Source of the DNA: an uncultured Acetatifactor sp.
GTDB lineage: Bacteria > Bacillota > Clostridia > Lachnospirales > Lachnospiraceae
Assembly (NCBI GenBank): GCA_910589655.1
Contig: CAJUTJ010000093.1
Coordinates: 27,121 to 91,120, forward strand
Reading direction: 5' to 3'
DNA length: 64,000 nucleotides
Below the pieces are notes generated by a model that did not search any database, was not told the DNA's origin, and was given only the letters and a program-made list of their open reading frames with translations. The position numbers and the translations under genes are program-made. Shown here in pieces: positions 45,184 through 53,171 of this stretch. The stretch's first letter is position 1. Each line of letters begins with the position of its first letter.

Positions 45184-45666
45184 TTACAGGTTCTCTGCCA
45201 GCACATCCTCCAGCCGTTCCTTAATTTCGTTTACATGGACAGAGGTATAAATTTCTCCCGTCCGTGTATTGACCACAAAATCGTAAGATTGTTTTTGCCA
45301 CACAAAGCGTCCCTCGGCATACTCCGTCAACGCATATTCCGCATCCACCACTGTTGTAATCGGCTCTATGTCTTTTATCACCGATCCTTTGTATGTATCT
45401 GTGAGATATTCCGAAGAAATTCTCTTGGCCTCCCGCAAAAAAGCATTTTTCTCTTCTCTGGTAAAGTTATTGGGAATACAACCCGTGAAGATACAAAGGG
45501 AAAGTGTAAGTAGACAGATTCCGGTACATAGGTGCAAGCCTGCCCGCAAACGATTCAATCGTTGCCTGTATCGCCGCTTGAAAGAAGGCGGCTCCGTTTC
45601 TATGTGAAGTTGATTTTTATGATATAAAATATGCCACATATTGTAATGATACAATACATGGCACAA
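45184..45666 (-). CDS. Small lipoprotein of unknown function
   Basis: A lipoprotein with lipobox IFTGC at about residue 62 of the longest frame, after the hydrophobic stretch LHLCTGICLLTLSLCIF. The remaining 98 residues are mixed helix/sheet, with ITTVVDAEYALTEYAEGRFVWQKQSYDFVVNTRTGEIYTSVHVNEIKERL-type sequence reminiscent of small surface lipoproteins. The start is uncertain: a signal peptide of normal size would begin near residue 38, possibly with TTG, while the longer frame adds an Arg-rich N-terminus. It lies downstream of two membrane protein genes linked to the sigma factor. I do not recognise the family. Confidence 0.7.
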   Translation of the reverse strand: MCHVLYHYNMWHILYHKNQLHIETEPPSFKRRYRQRLNRLRAGLHLCTGICLLTLSLCIFTGCIPNNFTREEKNAFLREAKRISSEYLTDTYKGSVIKDIEPITTVVDAEYALTEYAEGRFVWQKQSYDFVVNTRTGEIYTSVHVNEIKERLEDVLAENL

Positions 45667-45721
45667 AATAACAATAGAGACGGCAACAAATACACAGAAA
45701 TCGCATTACAGCAATGAAAAA

Positions 45722-46477
45722 TTACCGTCTATTTTCCGATGCCGCTTTTAATACGTCCAGCCATTCCACAATTCCGTTATCTTCAAAGAATGTAATCTCT
45801 GTCCCGGAATCACTGTATCCCCGCCAGATATACACCTTTCCGTCATAAATCCTAAGCCGTAAATCATAACTATGCCCATATTTTTCCGCAAAAACCAAGG
45901 AAATACTGTCTTCCAGCCCAAACCGTTCCGATGCCACTTCCAGATACCACTCCTCCAGCGCTCCCAGAGTATCCTCATCCGTTATTATTGTCATATTCTG
46001 CAGAAGATCCGATAACTTCTGCCGCTCCTCCGCTGTCAGCTCCCGCTGCTGAACCCGCTTTTCCGATTCCGCTTCACCCCAGAATATTGTAATACTTCTG
46101 GGTTCTTCCTTCCAAAGAGGAGAGACAATCAGATCCGTATGGATTCTATAACCTGCCAAAATCACCATGGGCATCAGCAATGCCCCCGCCAGCACAAGGA
46201 CTTTTGCCTTTACCGTTTTTCCGCATAGAAAGAGCACGGCCTCTGCCACAACGGCCAGCAAAAACAAAAATACCATAAGCTGTCCCCATGTATAAGGCTG
46301 ATTCAGATCCGACATATAGGGGTTGGCAAACCGGAACAGCCACCTGTCCGCTCGATAAGCATAACGGGAACCTGCGGCATAACAGATCAGCGCCGCAAAT
46401 ACCCAAAAGATCACCCAGTCCCTCCTGCTCCGGATCCGAAATTTGTCCCAATCTATTTTTTGAAGCATTTTCTCCAT
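45722..46477 (-). CDS. Membrane protein with three helices, ECF sigma operon
   Basis: A 251-residue protein. Three helices occupy about residues 20-120 (WVIFWVFAALICYAAGS, WGQLMVFLFLLAVVAEAVLF, KVLVLAGALLMPMVILAGY). The C-terminal 130 residues are soluble and acidic. The start at 46477 (MEKMLQKI) has a strong GGAGGAG site; an alternative ATG at 46528 overlaps the preceding stop as ATGA but has none. It is the third gene after the sigma factor. Unknown family. Confidence 0.72.
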   Translation of the reverse strand: MEKMLQKIDWDKFRIRSRRDWVIFWVFAALICYAAGSRYAYRADRWLFRFANPYMSDLNQPYTWGQLMVFLFLLAVVAEAVLFLCGKTVKAKVLVLAGALLMPMVILAGYRIHTDLIVSPLWKEEPRSITIFWGEAESEKRVQQRELTAEERQKLSDLLQNMTIITDEDTLGALEEWYLEVASERFGLEDSISLVFAEKYGHSYDLRLRIYDGKVYIWRGYSDSGTEITFFEDNGIVEWLDVLKAASENRR

Positions 46478-46524
46478 GAAACCTCTCCTCCTGTCTATTG
46501 AAAAGATTTTCTTTTCCCGTTTTT

Positions 46525-47358
46525 TCATTTTATAATTTCTATGCCCACGCCTTCAGGCATCATTACGCCCTCTTCCTCATACCGACGGATTATCTGCGCA
46601 AATTCTGCGGAAATATGATAAGTCCTCCCCTTCTCCGTGACTAAATACTGTTTTTCATAATTGACGCCGCATACGCAATAACGGACGGAGTCAAAAACAA
46701 TCCTCAGCGGCAGTTCCCCTTTAAAATCTCTGGCAATCGCTCTCTCTTCCAGCTCGCTGTAGAATATTTCTTTCACTGAATTTCCGTCTTCTCCCCCCCC
46801 GATGCCGCATCCCCTTCCCTCGGAGTTAACCACCGTAAAAACAGGATCCCCTTTTAGGTTTTCATTGTCATATACTGCCTTTGCATTGACAAAATAGGAT
46901 GCGCCCACCGCCGATAAAATGACTGCGCACCAGACAGCCCCGAACTTCATATACCTCCCCAGCGTAAAGACCCGCTTGTCTCCCGAAAAGTAAGCCAATG
47001 ATCCATATATGGCTCCGCCGATGAGAATAGTAGTACATACCTCCGCCAAAAAAGTGGCAATAATACTATGGGGGAAAAACTCGGTAAAATTCCAATACCA
47101 ATTTTGTTTTGTGGAATCTGTCCCTATGATAGAGACATAAATCGCCTCATTGATCTTATAAGGTATTGCCAATATCACCTTTATGGGCAGAAAACCTACA
47201 CTTGTGTAAATGTGGCTGTAGGCACCCATAATACATCCCACAACAGTAAACACCGCTATGCGGAAACTTCCCGATTTAAACTTGGATACCCGCTCTTTTA
47301 ATTTCCTATCTTCTCCCTGATAGACCACCTTTGGAATCTCTATTCTTTGTTCATCCAT
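46525..47358 (-). CDS. Membrane protein next to ECF sigma factor (possible anti-sigma)
   Basis: A 277-residue protein with a charged N-terminus of about 35 residues (MDEQRIEIPKVVYQGEDRKLKERVSKFK) followed by about four helices between 37 and 165 and a soluble C-terminus of 115 residues. Its place directly behind the sigma gene (53 nt) suggests a membrane partner that holds the sigma factor inactive, but no known anti-sigma fold (such as a ZAS motif HxxxCxxC) is visible. The start is 47358 with AAGGACG upstream. Unknown family. Confidence 0.65.
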   Translation of the reverse strand: MDEQRIEIPKVVYQGEDRKLKERVSKFKSGSFRIAVFTVVGCIMGAYSHIYTSVGFLPIKVILAIPYKINEAIYVSIIGTDSTKQNWYWNFTEFFPHSIIATFLAEVCTTILIGGAIYGSLAYFSGDKRVFTLGRYMKFGAVWCAVILSAVGASYFVNAKAVYDNENLKGDPVFTVVNSEGRGCGIGGGEDGNSVKEIFYSELEERAIARDFKGELPLRIVFDSVRYCVCGVNYEKQYLVTEKGRTYHISAEFAQIIRRYEEEGVMMPEGVGIEIIK

Positions 47359-47411
47359 ACCTTGAAACGTCCTTTCCCGAAATGATTTTTGCATTGCCGC
47401 ACCGAAAATCC

Positions 47412-47906
47412 TTAATTCGTCCCACCCTCGTAGATTCGGCGGAATTTCTGACGTGCCCTGTAAATACGGCTTTTTACCACCTCCGGTGTAAATCCCATGA
47501 TTCTCCCGATTTCCTCATAAGAAAGCTCCTCAAAATCCCGGAGCAGCAAAATCGTCCTCTCCTGCTCACTCAGACACATTAGGCATCGGTGGATTTCCCC
47601 CGCCTTCTCCTTTTTCAAAGCTTCCTCCTCGGGCTGGCTGCGGCTGCCGTCAGGCACCTCCTCCCATTCCTTTTCCTCCAATAGGACAGGCTGTTTCTTT
47701 TTGGCATAGCTTAAGAACACATTTCTGGCGATGCGGAGCCCCCATGTGCGCACACTTGCCTCTCCTCTGAATTTGTCCAAATGCAGGAACATCCTAAGAA
47801 ATACTTCCTGACTTAAGTCCTCTGCCAGTGTCTTGTCCCTTGTCATATAAGTCAGATATCCGTAAACCGAATCCCTACACTGTTCATATGCAGCTGCAAA
47901 TTTCAT
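47412..47906 (-). CDS. ECF-type RNA polymerase sigma factor
   Basis: A 164-residue sigma factor with region 2 (DSVYGYLTYMTRDKTLAEDLSQEVFLRMF) and region 4 (LSEQERTILLLRDFEELSYEEIGRIMGFTPEVVKSRIYRARQKF). It should direct RNA polymerase to a small regulon, often in response to envelope stress. The start at 47906 has GGAG at 7 nt, following a hairpin leader. Upstream lies a 193-bp tandem hairpin tract rather than a plain promoter, so its control is likely unusual. Confidence 0.92.
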   Translation of the reverse strand: MKFAAAYEQCRDSVYGYLTYMTRDKTLAEDLSQEVFLRMFLHLDKFRGEASVRTWGLRIARNVFLSYAKKKQPVLLEEKEWEEVPDGSRSQPEEEALKKEKAGEIHRCLMCLSEQERTILLLRDFEELSYEEIGRIMGFTPEVVKSRIYRARQKFRRIYEGGTN

Positions 47907-47910
47907 TTTT

Positions 47911-48103
47911 ACACTCCATGTCCGCTTTGGCGGACTCAAAATCAATAGTTGAATACACATTTTATTCAACCTTACACCCATCTGCGCGCTGCGGCGCGCA
48001 CTCAAATCAACAGTTGAATACACATTTTATTCAACCTTACACCCATCTGCGCGCTGCGGCGCGCACTCAAATCAATAGTTGAATACACATTTTATTCAAC
48101 CTT
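47911..48103 (-). repeat. Tandem hairpin repeat (63, 65, 65 bp) upstream of the sigma gene
   Basis: Three units lie at 47911-47973, 47974-48038 and 48039-48103. Read on the minus strand each contains AAGGTTGAATA-loop-TATTCAAC, then TTGATTTGAG, then a central hairpin, then ATGG(G)TGTA. Two units have the stem TGCGCGC/GCGCGCA; the third has GTCCGC/GCGGAC instead. A P-box-like half element follows at 48104-48135. There are no spacers, so this is not a CRISPR array. Confidence 0.8.
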
Positions 48104-48200
48104 CCAGACATGCCGCCATCGACGGCACAAACCGGATTTCAAATCCCTTTAATTTAACAGACTCCTCTCCCACAAAAAAGTTACGCTTTCCGCTAAAAAA

Positions 48201-49184
48201 TCAATCCAAAATATATTGTCTTTTTAATTCCAAAAAAATCTGCAGCTGCTTCAATATATAAAAAAGAACGGCTCTTGCCTCAAACTCTTCTCTGGTCTGC
48301 GGAAGCTGTTCCTCTTTCATCTGCCGCATCAGCTGCTCTAATTCTTCCAGCAATCCCTTCACGGTGTTGTCTCTGTGATAGCATTGTTCAATCCTGTCCA
48401 GAAGATTTGCCACCTGCGCCGCCTGTCCGGGCAGGTAAACAAGCCCCTTGATATTGAGATAGATTTCTTTCAAAATCAGACTCTGCTGCTCTCTCATTTT
48501 AATATAGTCAAGTTCCCTCGTGTCCGCATTAAAAAGGGCATTCCCGTAATTAGCAGCCGCACACCGCTCTGCCGAGTCCAGAGACTTTTGCAGACTTTCG
48601 AAGCAGCCCGCCGTATACTCGCTTTTGTCTTCTTTGAGCAGCCATACGGCCATGCGATGCAAAATCCCCTTGATCTGCATGTCCGCCTCCTCTGCCAAAC
48701 GGTCAAACTCCGCTCCTTTTCTGCGGAGATGCAGATTCACAAGGATTCCCAGCGACGTACCGACACAGAACAGCAAAGCTTCATTCAGCATCAAGTTAGG
48801 GGACATGCTCCTTTCCGAAAGGAAATGGGTGACTAACACGGAATCCATGGCAATGGCCTCCCCCCATCCCATAGAAAGACATAGGAAAGCGAACAAGAAT
48901 AAATACAGGGCAAAAGCCCATAATGTATAATCTAAAATAAAAAAGCTGCCTGCCGAAAGCATCAGCGCACATAAGAATGCCAATGCCCTGTTGCGGGCGC
49001 TTTTTAAAGTTTCCCTTTTGGTGTTTTGGATGCTGAGAACCGTGATGATTCCTGCAGTAGCAGAATATTTCAGCCCCAGCTCGCCGGCAATGGCGATAGC
49101 TGCCAGCGCCGCCAACGCTATTTTTAAGCTTTTGACCGCTCCGGGTTTCATGTTATGGTGTAAGTGATTGACTCTTCTTTCCAA
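48201..49184 (-). CDS. Aromatic-acid-exporter-like (ArAE/DUF939) membrane protein
   Basis: A 327-residue protein. Residues 10-145 carry about five helices (LKIALAALAAIAIAGELGLKYSATAGIITVLSI is the family start). The C-terminal 180 residues are a helical cytoplasmic domain. It matches the ArAE_1/DUF939 family of Firmicutes, thought to export small organic acids or to have other envelope roles. The start is TTG at 49184 behind AAAGGA at 7 nt. An ATG 11 codons later has no ribosome site. Confidence 0.85.
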   Translation of the reverse strand: MERRVNHLHHNMKPGAVKSLKIALAALAAIAIAGELGLKYSATAGIITVLSIQNTKRETLKSARNRALAFLCALMLSAGSFFILDYTLWAFALYLFLFAFLCLSMGWGEAIAMDSVLVTHFLSERSMSPNLMLNEALLFCVGTSLGILVNLHLRRKGAEFDRLAEEADMQIKGILHRMAVWLLKEDKSEYTAGCFESLQKSLDSAERCAAANYGNALFNADTRELDYIKMREQQSLILKEIYLNIKGLVYLPGQAAQVANLLDRIEQCYHRDNTVKGLLEELEQLMRQMKEEQLPQTREEFEARAVLFYILKQLQIFLELKRQYILD

Positions 49185-49207
49185 TATCCTATCCTTTCTC
49201 TCCCATA

Positions 49208-49465
49208 TTACTCCAACACATCAAATGCAGTGCCGCAAGCCCACGGACTTCCCACATCGCAGCGTCCATGATGATACTGACGGGTAACCATTTCTCCCCG
49301 TCCCTCTACCACGTCAACCTTAATCCGGCTGTCCCCCGCCTCAGTATATCCGTCCAAAAGAGCTATCAGGGCATCAATGTCCTGCCCGTCTCCGTTCTCT
49401 AAGGAGCGGCCGTCCTCCTTCAGATCATTTGGTTCTGTCGGTCCTTTATCCACATTATTCGGCAT
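49208..49465 (-). CDS. Small acidic protein of unknown function
   Basis: An 85-residue protein. Residues 1-35 are acidic and polar (MPNNVDKGPTEPNDLKEDGR), followed by a helix and the conserved-looking C-terminal stretch GRCDVGSPWACGTAFDVLE. The cysteines at about 69 and 77 are of unknown role. AGGGAG precedes the ATG at 8 nt. It lies between a P-box repeat and the ArAE gene, and may be co-transcribed with the latter. I do not recognise it. Confidence 0.65.
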   Translation of the reverse strand: MPNNVDKGPTEPNDLKEDGRSLENGDGQDIDALIALLDGYTEAGDSRIKVDVVEGRGEMVTRQYHHGRCDVGSPWACGTAFDVLE

Positions 49466-49545
49466 TATTTTTTCTCCCTGTATGCTTAAAAAAGGTGTCT
49501 ACACACCCTCCTGCGCAAATCACGCAAGCACTTCCTTTCACACTT

Positions 49546-49599
49546 TCAGTCATGCCGACGCAGCCGGCACAAACAATTTATGCATTGGTGCAAGTCCGA
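49546..49599 (-). repeat. P-box repeat downstream of the leucine-rich-repeat gene
   Basis: Read on the minus strand it has CGGACTTGCACC, AATGCATAAATTG, the stem TGCCGGC/GTCGGCA and CATGACTGAAAGTGTG. It starts right after the shifted-frame stop of the upstream gene and precedes the 85-residue gene. Confidence 0.65.
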
Positions 49600-49605
49600 G
49601 AAACT

Positions 49606-49924
49606 TCATTCCTTTAGTTCCAAGCTTCCAAAAAAATCCCCCTCTGCCGTTTCTTCCAACTGGCACTCCAGCAAAAAGCTCCGCACCTCCGGATCCGCAT
49701 CTTCCAGCTGCTCCAGAAGAAATCCCAAATTCTTTCAGCCCCTTCATATGAGCAAAAGCCCAGTCCTCCACCGATTCCAAGGAATCCGGAAGAATTAAAC
49801 TTTCCACATTGCGGCAGCTTAGAAATGCCTTGGCCCCGATAATTGTCAACGGTACGCCGTCCGCTTCCCGTGGCAGCTCCACATATCTATTATTTTCTTC
49901 ATATTTTTCATATCGGTATCCCAT
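49606..49924 (-). pseudogene. Leucine-rich-repeat (BspA-like) protein, frameshifted
   Basis: The first 65 residues are BspA-type leucine-rich repeats (GVPLTIIGAKAFLSCRNVES, LILPDSLESVEDWAFAHMKG). From about 49725 the same frame turns into a Gly-rich sequence and runs into the P box. In a neighbouring frame an acidic sequence FLLEQLEDADPEVRSFLLEC continues to ETAEGDFFGSLELKE and ends with a stop at 49606, just before the P box. This suggests a one-base shift in the CTGAAAGAATTT area. It may be a decayed gene or a sequencing-level error. Only about 100 residues remain, so even the corrected protein is short. Confidence 0.6.
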
Positions 49925-50088
49925 AAACTTAGTGTATCACACTTCCGGACATGGAGCAATGGCGTTACTATAAGAGTCACTTTCACACGTTCTTTGTGCG
50001 ATCAAACCTAAACGATTAGAATAATCCCTTGGACAGACGGACAACAGCTCTGCTTTATATTCTTGTGGTGATCCGGATATAACTATGG

Positions 50089-50094
50089 TACAAT
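50089..50094 (+). promoter_or_regulatory. Extended -10 of the pseudouridine synthase gene
   Basis: TG-G-TACAAT lies 55 bp upstream of the ATG, with TTGTGG further upstream at a less regular distance. Confidence 0.45.
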
Positions 50095-50148
50095 TTGCTG
50101 AGATAATCAAATCCTTACATTGAAAACAAACACGGGAAAGGGCATTCC

Positions 50149-51072
50149 ATGGAGCGTATATTAACTTACCGGATTGAAAACGTGAGACAAAATTTCACAG
50201 TAAAGCAGTTTTTAAAGGCAAAAGGCTACTCTACTCAGAATATGATTGAGTTGAAAAAGCGCCCTGTCAGTGTACAGCGGAATGGCCTTCCCGTTTTCAT
50301 GAACCAAACGCTTTGGGAGGGGGACATCTTACAGATTCATATTATAGAAGAAACCTCCTCGGAACATATTCTTCCCGTGGAGCTGCCGCTAAACATTGTT
50401 TATGAAGATGACGACATAATGGTTATTAACAAGCCTGCCGGAATGCCCATCCACCCTTCCATGAATAACAGAAATAACACGCTGGGAAATGCCGTTGCCT
50501 TCTATTTCGCAAGCCAACATATTCCTTTTGTTTTCCGTTGTATCAATCGTCTGGACAGAGATACCTCCGGACTTACCATTATTGCAAAACATATGGTGAG
50601 CGCGGGAATCTTGTCCGCGATGGTGGCTGAAAAAGGTTCGAAAGGCATATGCCGGGAATACCTTGCCATTGTCCGGGGGCATATGCTTCCGTCCGCCGGA
50701 ACCATAGACGCTCCCCTCTCCCGAAAGCCCGGCTCCATCATAGAACGCACCATAGACTTTCAAAACGGGGAACATGCCGTGACGCATTATCGGGTATTGG
50801 CGGAAGCAAATGGCCACAGTCTGATTTCGCTTATCTTGGAAACGGGGCGCACTCATCAGATCCGCATTCATTTAAAATATCTGGGATATCCTTTGATCGG
50901 AGATTACCTGTACAATCCCGACATGGAATATATTACAAGGCAGGCTCTCCATTCTTACAGACTGACCTTCCCCCACCCGATTACCGGAAGTCAACTGGAT
51001 TTGACCGCACCTTTGCCGGAAGACATGGAACATATTGTAAATCTTACGTCATCAATTTCGAAAGAAAGATGA
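50149..51072 (+). CDS. RluA/RluD-family pseudouridine synthase
   Basis: A 307-residue RNA-modifying enzyme. An S4-like N-terminal region (VRQNFTVKQFLKAKGYSTQNMIEL) is followed by the synthase domain with the catalytic Asp in CINRLDRDTSGLTIIAK and the RTHQIRIHLKYLGYPLIGD motif. It isomerises uridine in rRNA or tRNA; the exact site is not visible. The start at 50149 follows AAAGGG at 6 nt. It is probably a single gene. Confidence 0.93.
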   Translation: MERILTYRIENVRQNFTVKQFLKAKGYSTQNMIELKKRPVSVQRNGLPVFMNQTLWEGDILQIHIIEETSSEHILPVELPLNIVYEDDDIMVINKPAGMPIHPSMNNRNNTLGNAVAFYFASQHIPFVFRCINRLDRDTSGLTIIAKHMVSAGILSAMVAEKGSKGICREYLAIVRGHMLPSAGTIDAPLSRKPGSIIERTIDFQNGEHAVTHYRVLAEANGHSLISLILETGRTHQIRIHLKYLGYPLIGDYLYNPDMEYITRQALHSYRLTFPHPITGSQLDLTAPLPEDMEHIVNLTSSISKER

Positions 51073-51120
51073 CTAAACTGCTGTCAATTTGAAATATATT
51101 GTAAAAAATACAGAAAATCA

Positions 51121-51151
51121 TTGACCTTCCACCTTATGGAAGGTGTATTGT
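51121..51151 (+). promoter_or_regulatory. MerR-type promoter with 19-bp spacer and central dyad
   Basis: TTGACC (51121-51126) and TATTGT (51146-51151) are 19 bp apart. The perfect dyad ACCTTCCA-N5-TGGAAGGT (51124-51144) fills the spacer. This is the classic layout of MerR-family target promoters, where the regulator twists the DNA to activate transcription. Confidence 0.85.
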
Positions 51152-51188
51152 GACATTGTAAGCAAGTCGAAAAGACTCGGAGGACGAC

Positions 51189-51842
51189 ATGAAAATCAAC
51201 GAAGTAGAGCAAGCCATAGGCATCACAAAGAAAAATATCCGGTTCTATGAACAGGAAGGTTTACTTAGTCCTTCCCGCAACTTGAGCAACGGCTACAGAG
51301 ACTACTCGGAAAAGGATCTGGAGACGCTCCGGCAGATCAAACTGCTCCGAAAGCTGGATATTCCTCTGGAAGAAATCCGCAGGCTTCAGTCGGGAAACCT
51401 TACACTGGATGATTGTCTCCGCAGACATTTGATTGTGCTGGACAGAAAGCAGAGTAATTTGGAAGCAAATAAAAAATTCTGTCACAGGCTATTATCGGAG
51501 AATGCCGAGCTGAACAATCTGCAGTTCGAGAATTTGCTTACGGAAATTGAGAATCTGGAGAAGGGAGGCACAAAATTTATGGATATTCAGAGAGGGGATA
51601 AGAAGAAGAGAAAAACCGGCGCTTTTCTAGGTGCGCTATTCGGGATTTTATTCATGGCAGCTTTTCTGGGTATAATACTTTGGGGAGCCGTCACCGAATC
51701 GGCGCCGCAGCTTCCGATGCTGCTGATGATGGCCGTTTTGTTAATCATACCTATTCTGGGCATTATCGGTACAATTACCGCATTAAAAGAACGTTTAAAA
51801 GAGATAGAAGGAGGAGAATTAGATGAAGCTTCTAAATATTGA
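51189..51842 (+). CDS. MerR-family regulator with C-terminal membrane helices
   Basis: A 217-residue protein. The N-terminal MerR domain (EVEQAIGITKKNIRFYEQEGLLSPSRN) and dimerisation helix lead to a Lys-rich region (DKKKRKTGAF) and two membrane helices (about 148-170 and 176-198). A membrane-tied MerR protein could sense a membrane-linked signal; no cysteine metal site is evident. It very likely regulates its own promoter through the dyad at 51124-51144. Its last codons overlap the ybjQ-like gene by 20 nt. Confidence 0.9.
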   Translation: MKINEVEQAIGITKKNIRFYEQEGLLSPSRNLSNGYRDYSEKDLETLRQIKLLRKLDIPLEEIRRLQSGNLTLDDCLRRHLIVLDRKQSNLEANKKFCHRLLSENAELNNLQFENLLTEIENLEKGGTKFMDIQRGDKKKRKTGAFLGALFGILFMAAFLGIILWGAVTESAPQLPMLLMMAVLLIIPILGIIGTITALKERLKEIEGGELDEASKY

Positions 51843-52134
51843 TCATATTCCGGGAAAAGAAATCGAGGCTCTGGGCATTGTAAAAGGAACCGTTGTCCAC
51901 ACAAAGAATGTGGGACGCGATTTTATGGCAGCTATGAAAACATTGGTGGGCGGTGAACTGGTGGGGTATACCCAGATGCTGAATGAAGCAAGGCAGATTG
52001 CCGTAAAGCGTATGGTAGATGAAGCTCAGAAAATGGACGCCGACGCCATTATAAATATTCGTTACGGCACCTCCTCCGTTATGTCCGGCGCCGCGGAAGT
52101 CATTGCATACGGTACTGCCGTGAAAATATTATAG
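51823..52134 (+). CDS. YbjQ/UPF0145-type protein
   Basis: A 103-residue protein of the YbjQ/UPF0145 family, small cytoplasmic pentameric proteins sometimes described as metal-binding-like. GIVKGTVVHTKNVGRDFMA and RMVDEAQKMDADAIINIRYG are typical. The start overlaps the MerR gene, with GGAGGAG at 6 nt, so both are expressed from the MerR promoter. Its function is unknown. Confidence 0.9.
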   Translation: MKLLNIDHIPGKEIEALGIVKGTVVHTKNVGRDFMAAMKTLVGGELVGYTQMLNEARQIAVKRMVDEAQKMDADAIINIRYGTSSVMSGAAEVIAYGTAVKIL

Positions 52135-52143
52135 TTTACTTAT

Positions 52144-52186
52144 AAAAGGTAACTGCACCTTTTTCCCAAGGCGCAGTTACCTTTTT
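52144..52186. terminator. Terminator after the MerR-YbjQ operon
   Basis: AAAAGGTAACTGC (52144-52156) pairs with GCAGTTACCTTTTT (52173-52186), with inner CCTT/AAGG pairing. It works on the plus strand and, with an A-rich left side, possibly on the minus strand. Confidence 0.85.
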
Positions 52187-52257
52187 ACCTTCAATAAGCT
52201 CTCCGTTGCTTCCCGCCATCCCGCTGCCAGAAATCTCCTTCTCACACTAACCTCCAT
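52177..52257 (-). CDS. Possible 26-residue peptide after a leader hairpin
   Basis: A minus-strand frame begins MEVSVRRRFLAAGW and ends at TAA within the terminator, 26 residues in all. It is preceded by GATTGTGAGTCACAGC-GAA-GCTGCGACATGGAGG, a hairpin leader of the same type as that before the histidine kinase gene at 59597. No other minus-strand gene lies downstream, so this may be a leftover leader rather than a real gene. Confidence 0.25.
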   Translation of the reverse strand: MEVSVRRRFLAAGWREATESLLKVKR

Positions 52258-52304
52258 GTCGCAGCTTCGCTGTGACTCACAATCCCATCCCTTTTGTTCG
52301 GTCT

Positions 52305-53171
52305 TTACTTGAAGCAATGATGAATGGCTCTGAAATAGTGCTCATAATTCTGCCCATCTGACAGACCAGAGACTTCACCATCACCGGCCTCAACGATCCG
52401 CCATGTTCCGTCTTCAAGTTCAGCATAATCAACAGTATAGTAAGGACTATCCAGTCTCGCATATTTCCCGATCAGTTCTCTCGGAGGCTCCGGAGTATAA
52501 TTCCCCTGACCGGAGTTTCTGCAGATGGTCGCAATCTCATGATTAATGTAAAAAACGCGATACTCATTCGTCTTATCACCATAAAGTTTCAAGTCAAGGA
52601 ACTCTTTAATACAGATACCGCCTGTTAACAGTTCTCCACGGTATTTGTAGAAAACTTCCATCCACCGATCAAAGCCCTCCTGAGTAACAGTGTCATCAAA
52701 ATACCTTGGAAATTCTGTCCCCTTTACAGACTTCACATAATCCTTAACCATGAAACGCTCAAAGGATTTCTTCAGCTGCGCAACATCTATCTGACTGTGC
52801 AATGGATAAATTTCCATCTTGGCGGTATCATCCTTCACTTTCTCATAAACGTTCGGGAAAATGTGCATCAGCCTGTACTGTTCCGGTTTAGTCACCAGTC
52901 TGATATTTTTCTTGAGCAGAAGTGCATAAAACTGTTCATATTGTTCCGGCTTCATCATCCACCCGCGGTAGACTGCCAGATGCTCTTCATCCGGCGCATC
53001 CTTTACAGTCAGCTTACCTTCGTTGAACCATTTGTCATAGTCAAATAAGGCTACATCAAATAATCCCGTATTCATGACTGCATCATATTCCTGCCGTAAA
53101 TCCTCATCCACCTTCCCAATACTAAAAAAACTGGATGGAAACAAAATCAGGTCAACCATCTTAATTTTCAC
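52305..53171 (-). CDS. R2K-type ATP-grasp protein
   Basis: A 288-residue protein. The C-terminal half has the ATP-grasp ligase pattern of the R2K clade: FDRWMEVFYKYRGELLTGGICIKEFLDLK, EYRVFYINHEIATICRNSGQ and TVDYAELEDGTWRIVEAGDGEVSGL. The N-terminus resembles the pre-ATP-grasp region. R2K enzymes are predicted to form peptide or amide bonds and often occur in modification or conflict loci; the substrate is unknown. The start is GTG at 53171, overlapping the mecA stop (TAGTG), so translation is probably coupled. An ATG four codons later is possible. Confidence 0.82.
   Translation of the reverse strand: MKIKMVDLILFPSSFFSIGKVDEDLRQEYDAVMNTGLFDVALFDYDKWFNEGKLTVKDAPDEEHLAVYRGWMMKPEQYEQFYALLLKKNIRLVTKPEQYRLMHIFPNVYEKVKDDTAKMEIYPLHSQIDVAQLKKSFERFMVKDYVKSVKGTEFPRYFDDTVTQEGFDRWMEVFYKYRGELLTGGICIKEFLDLKLYGDKTNEYRVFYINHEIATICRNSGQGNYTPEPPRELIGKYARLDSPYYTVDYAELEDGTWRIVEAGDGEVSGLSDGQNYEHYFRAIHHCFK

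Noticed and set aside
47911..48103. Possible CRISPR array
   Set aside because: The units are adjacent without unique spacers, are 63-65 bp long, and no cas genes lie nearby.
49550..49605. C-terminal 20 residues of the leucine-rich-repeat protein in the unshifted frame
   Set aside because: They are translated from the P-box repeat, which recurs in non-coding gaps, so they are not likely to be real protein.
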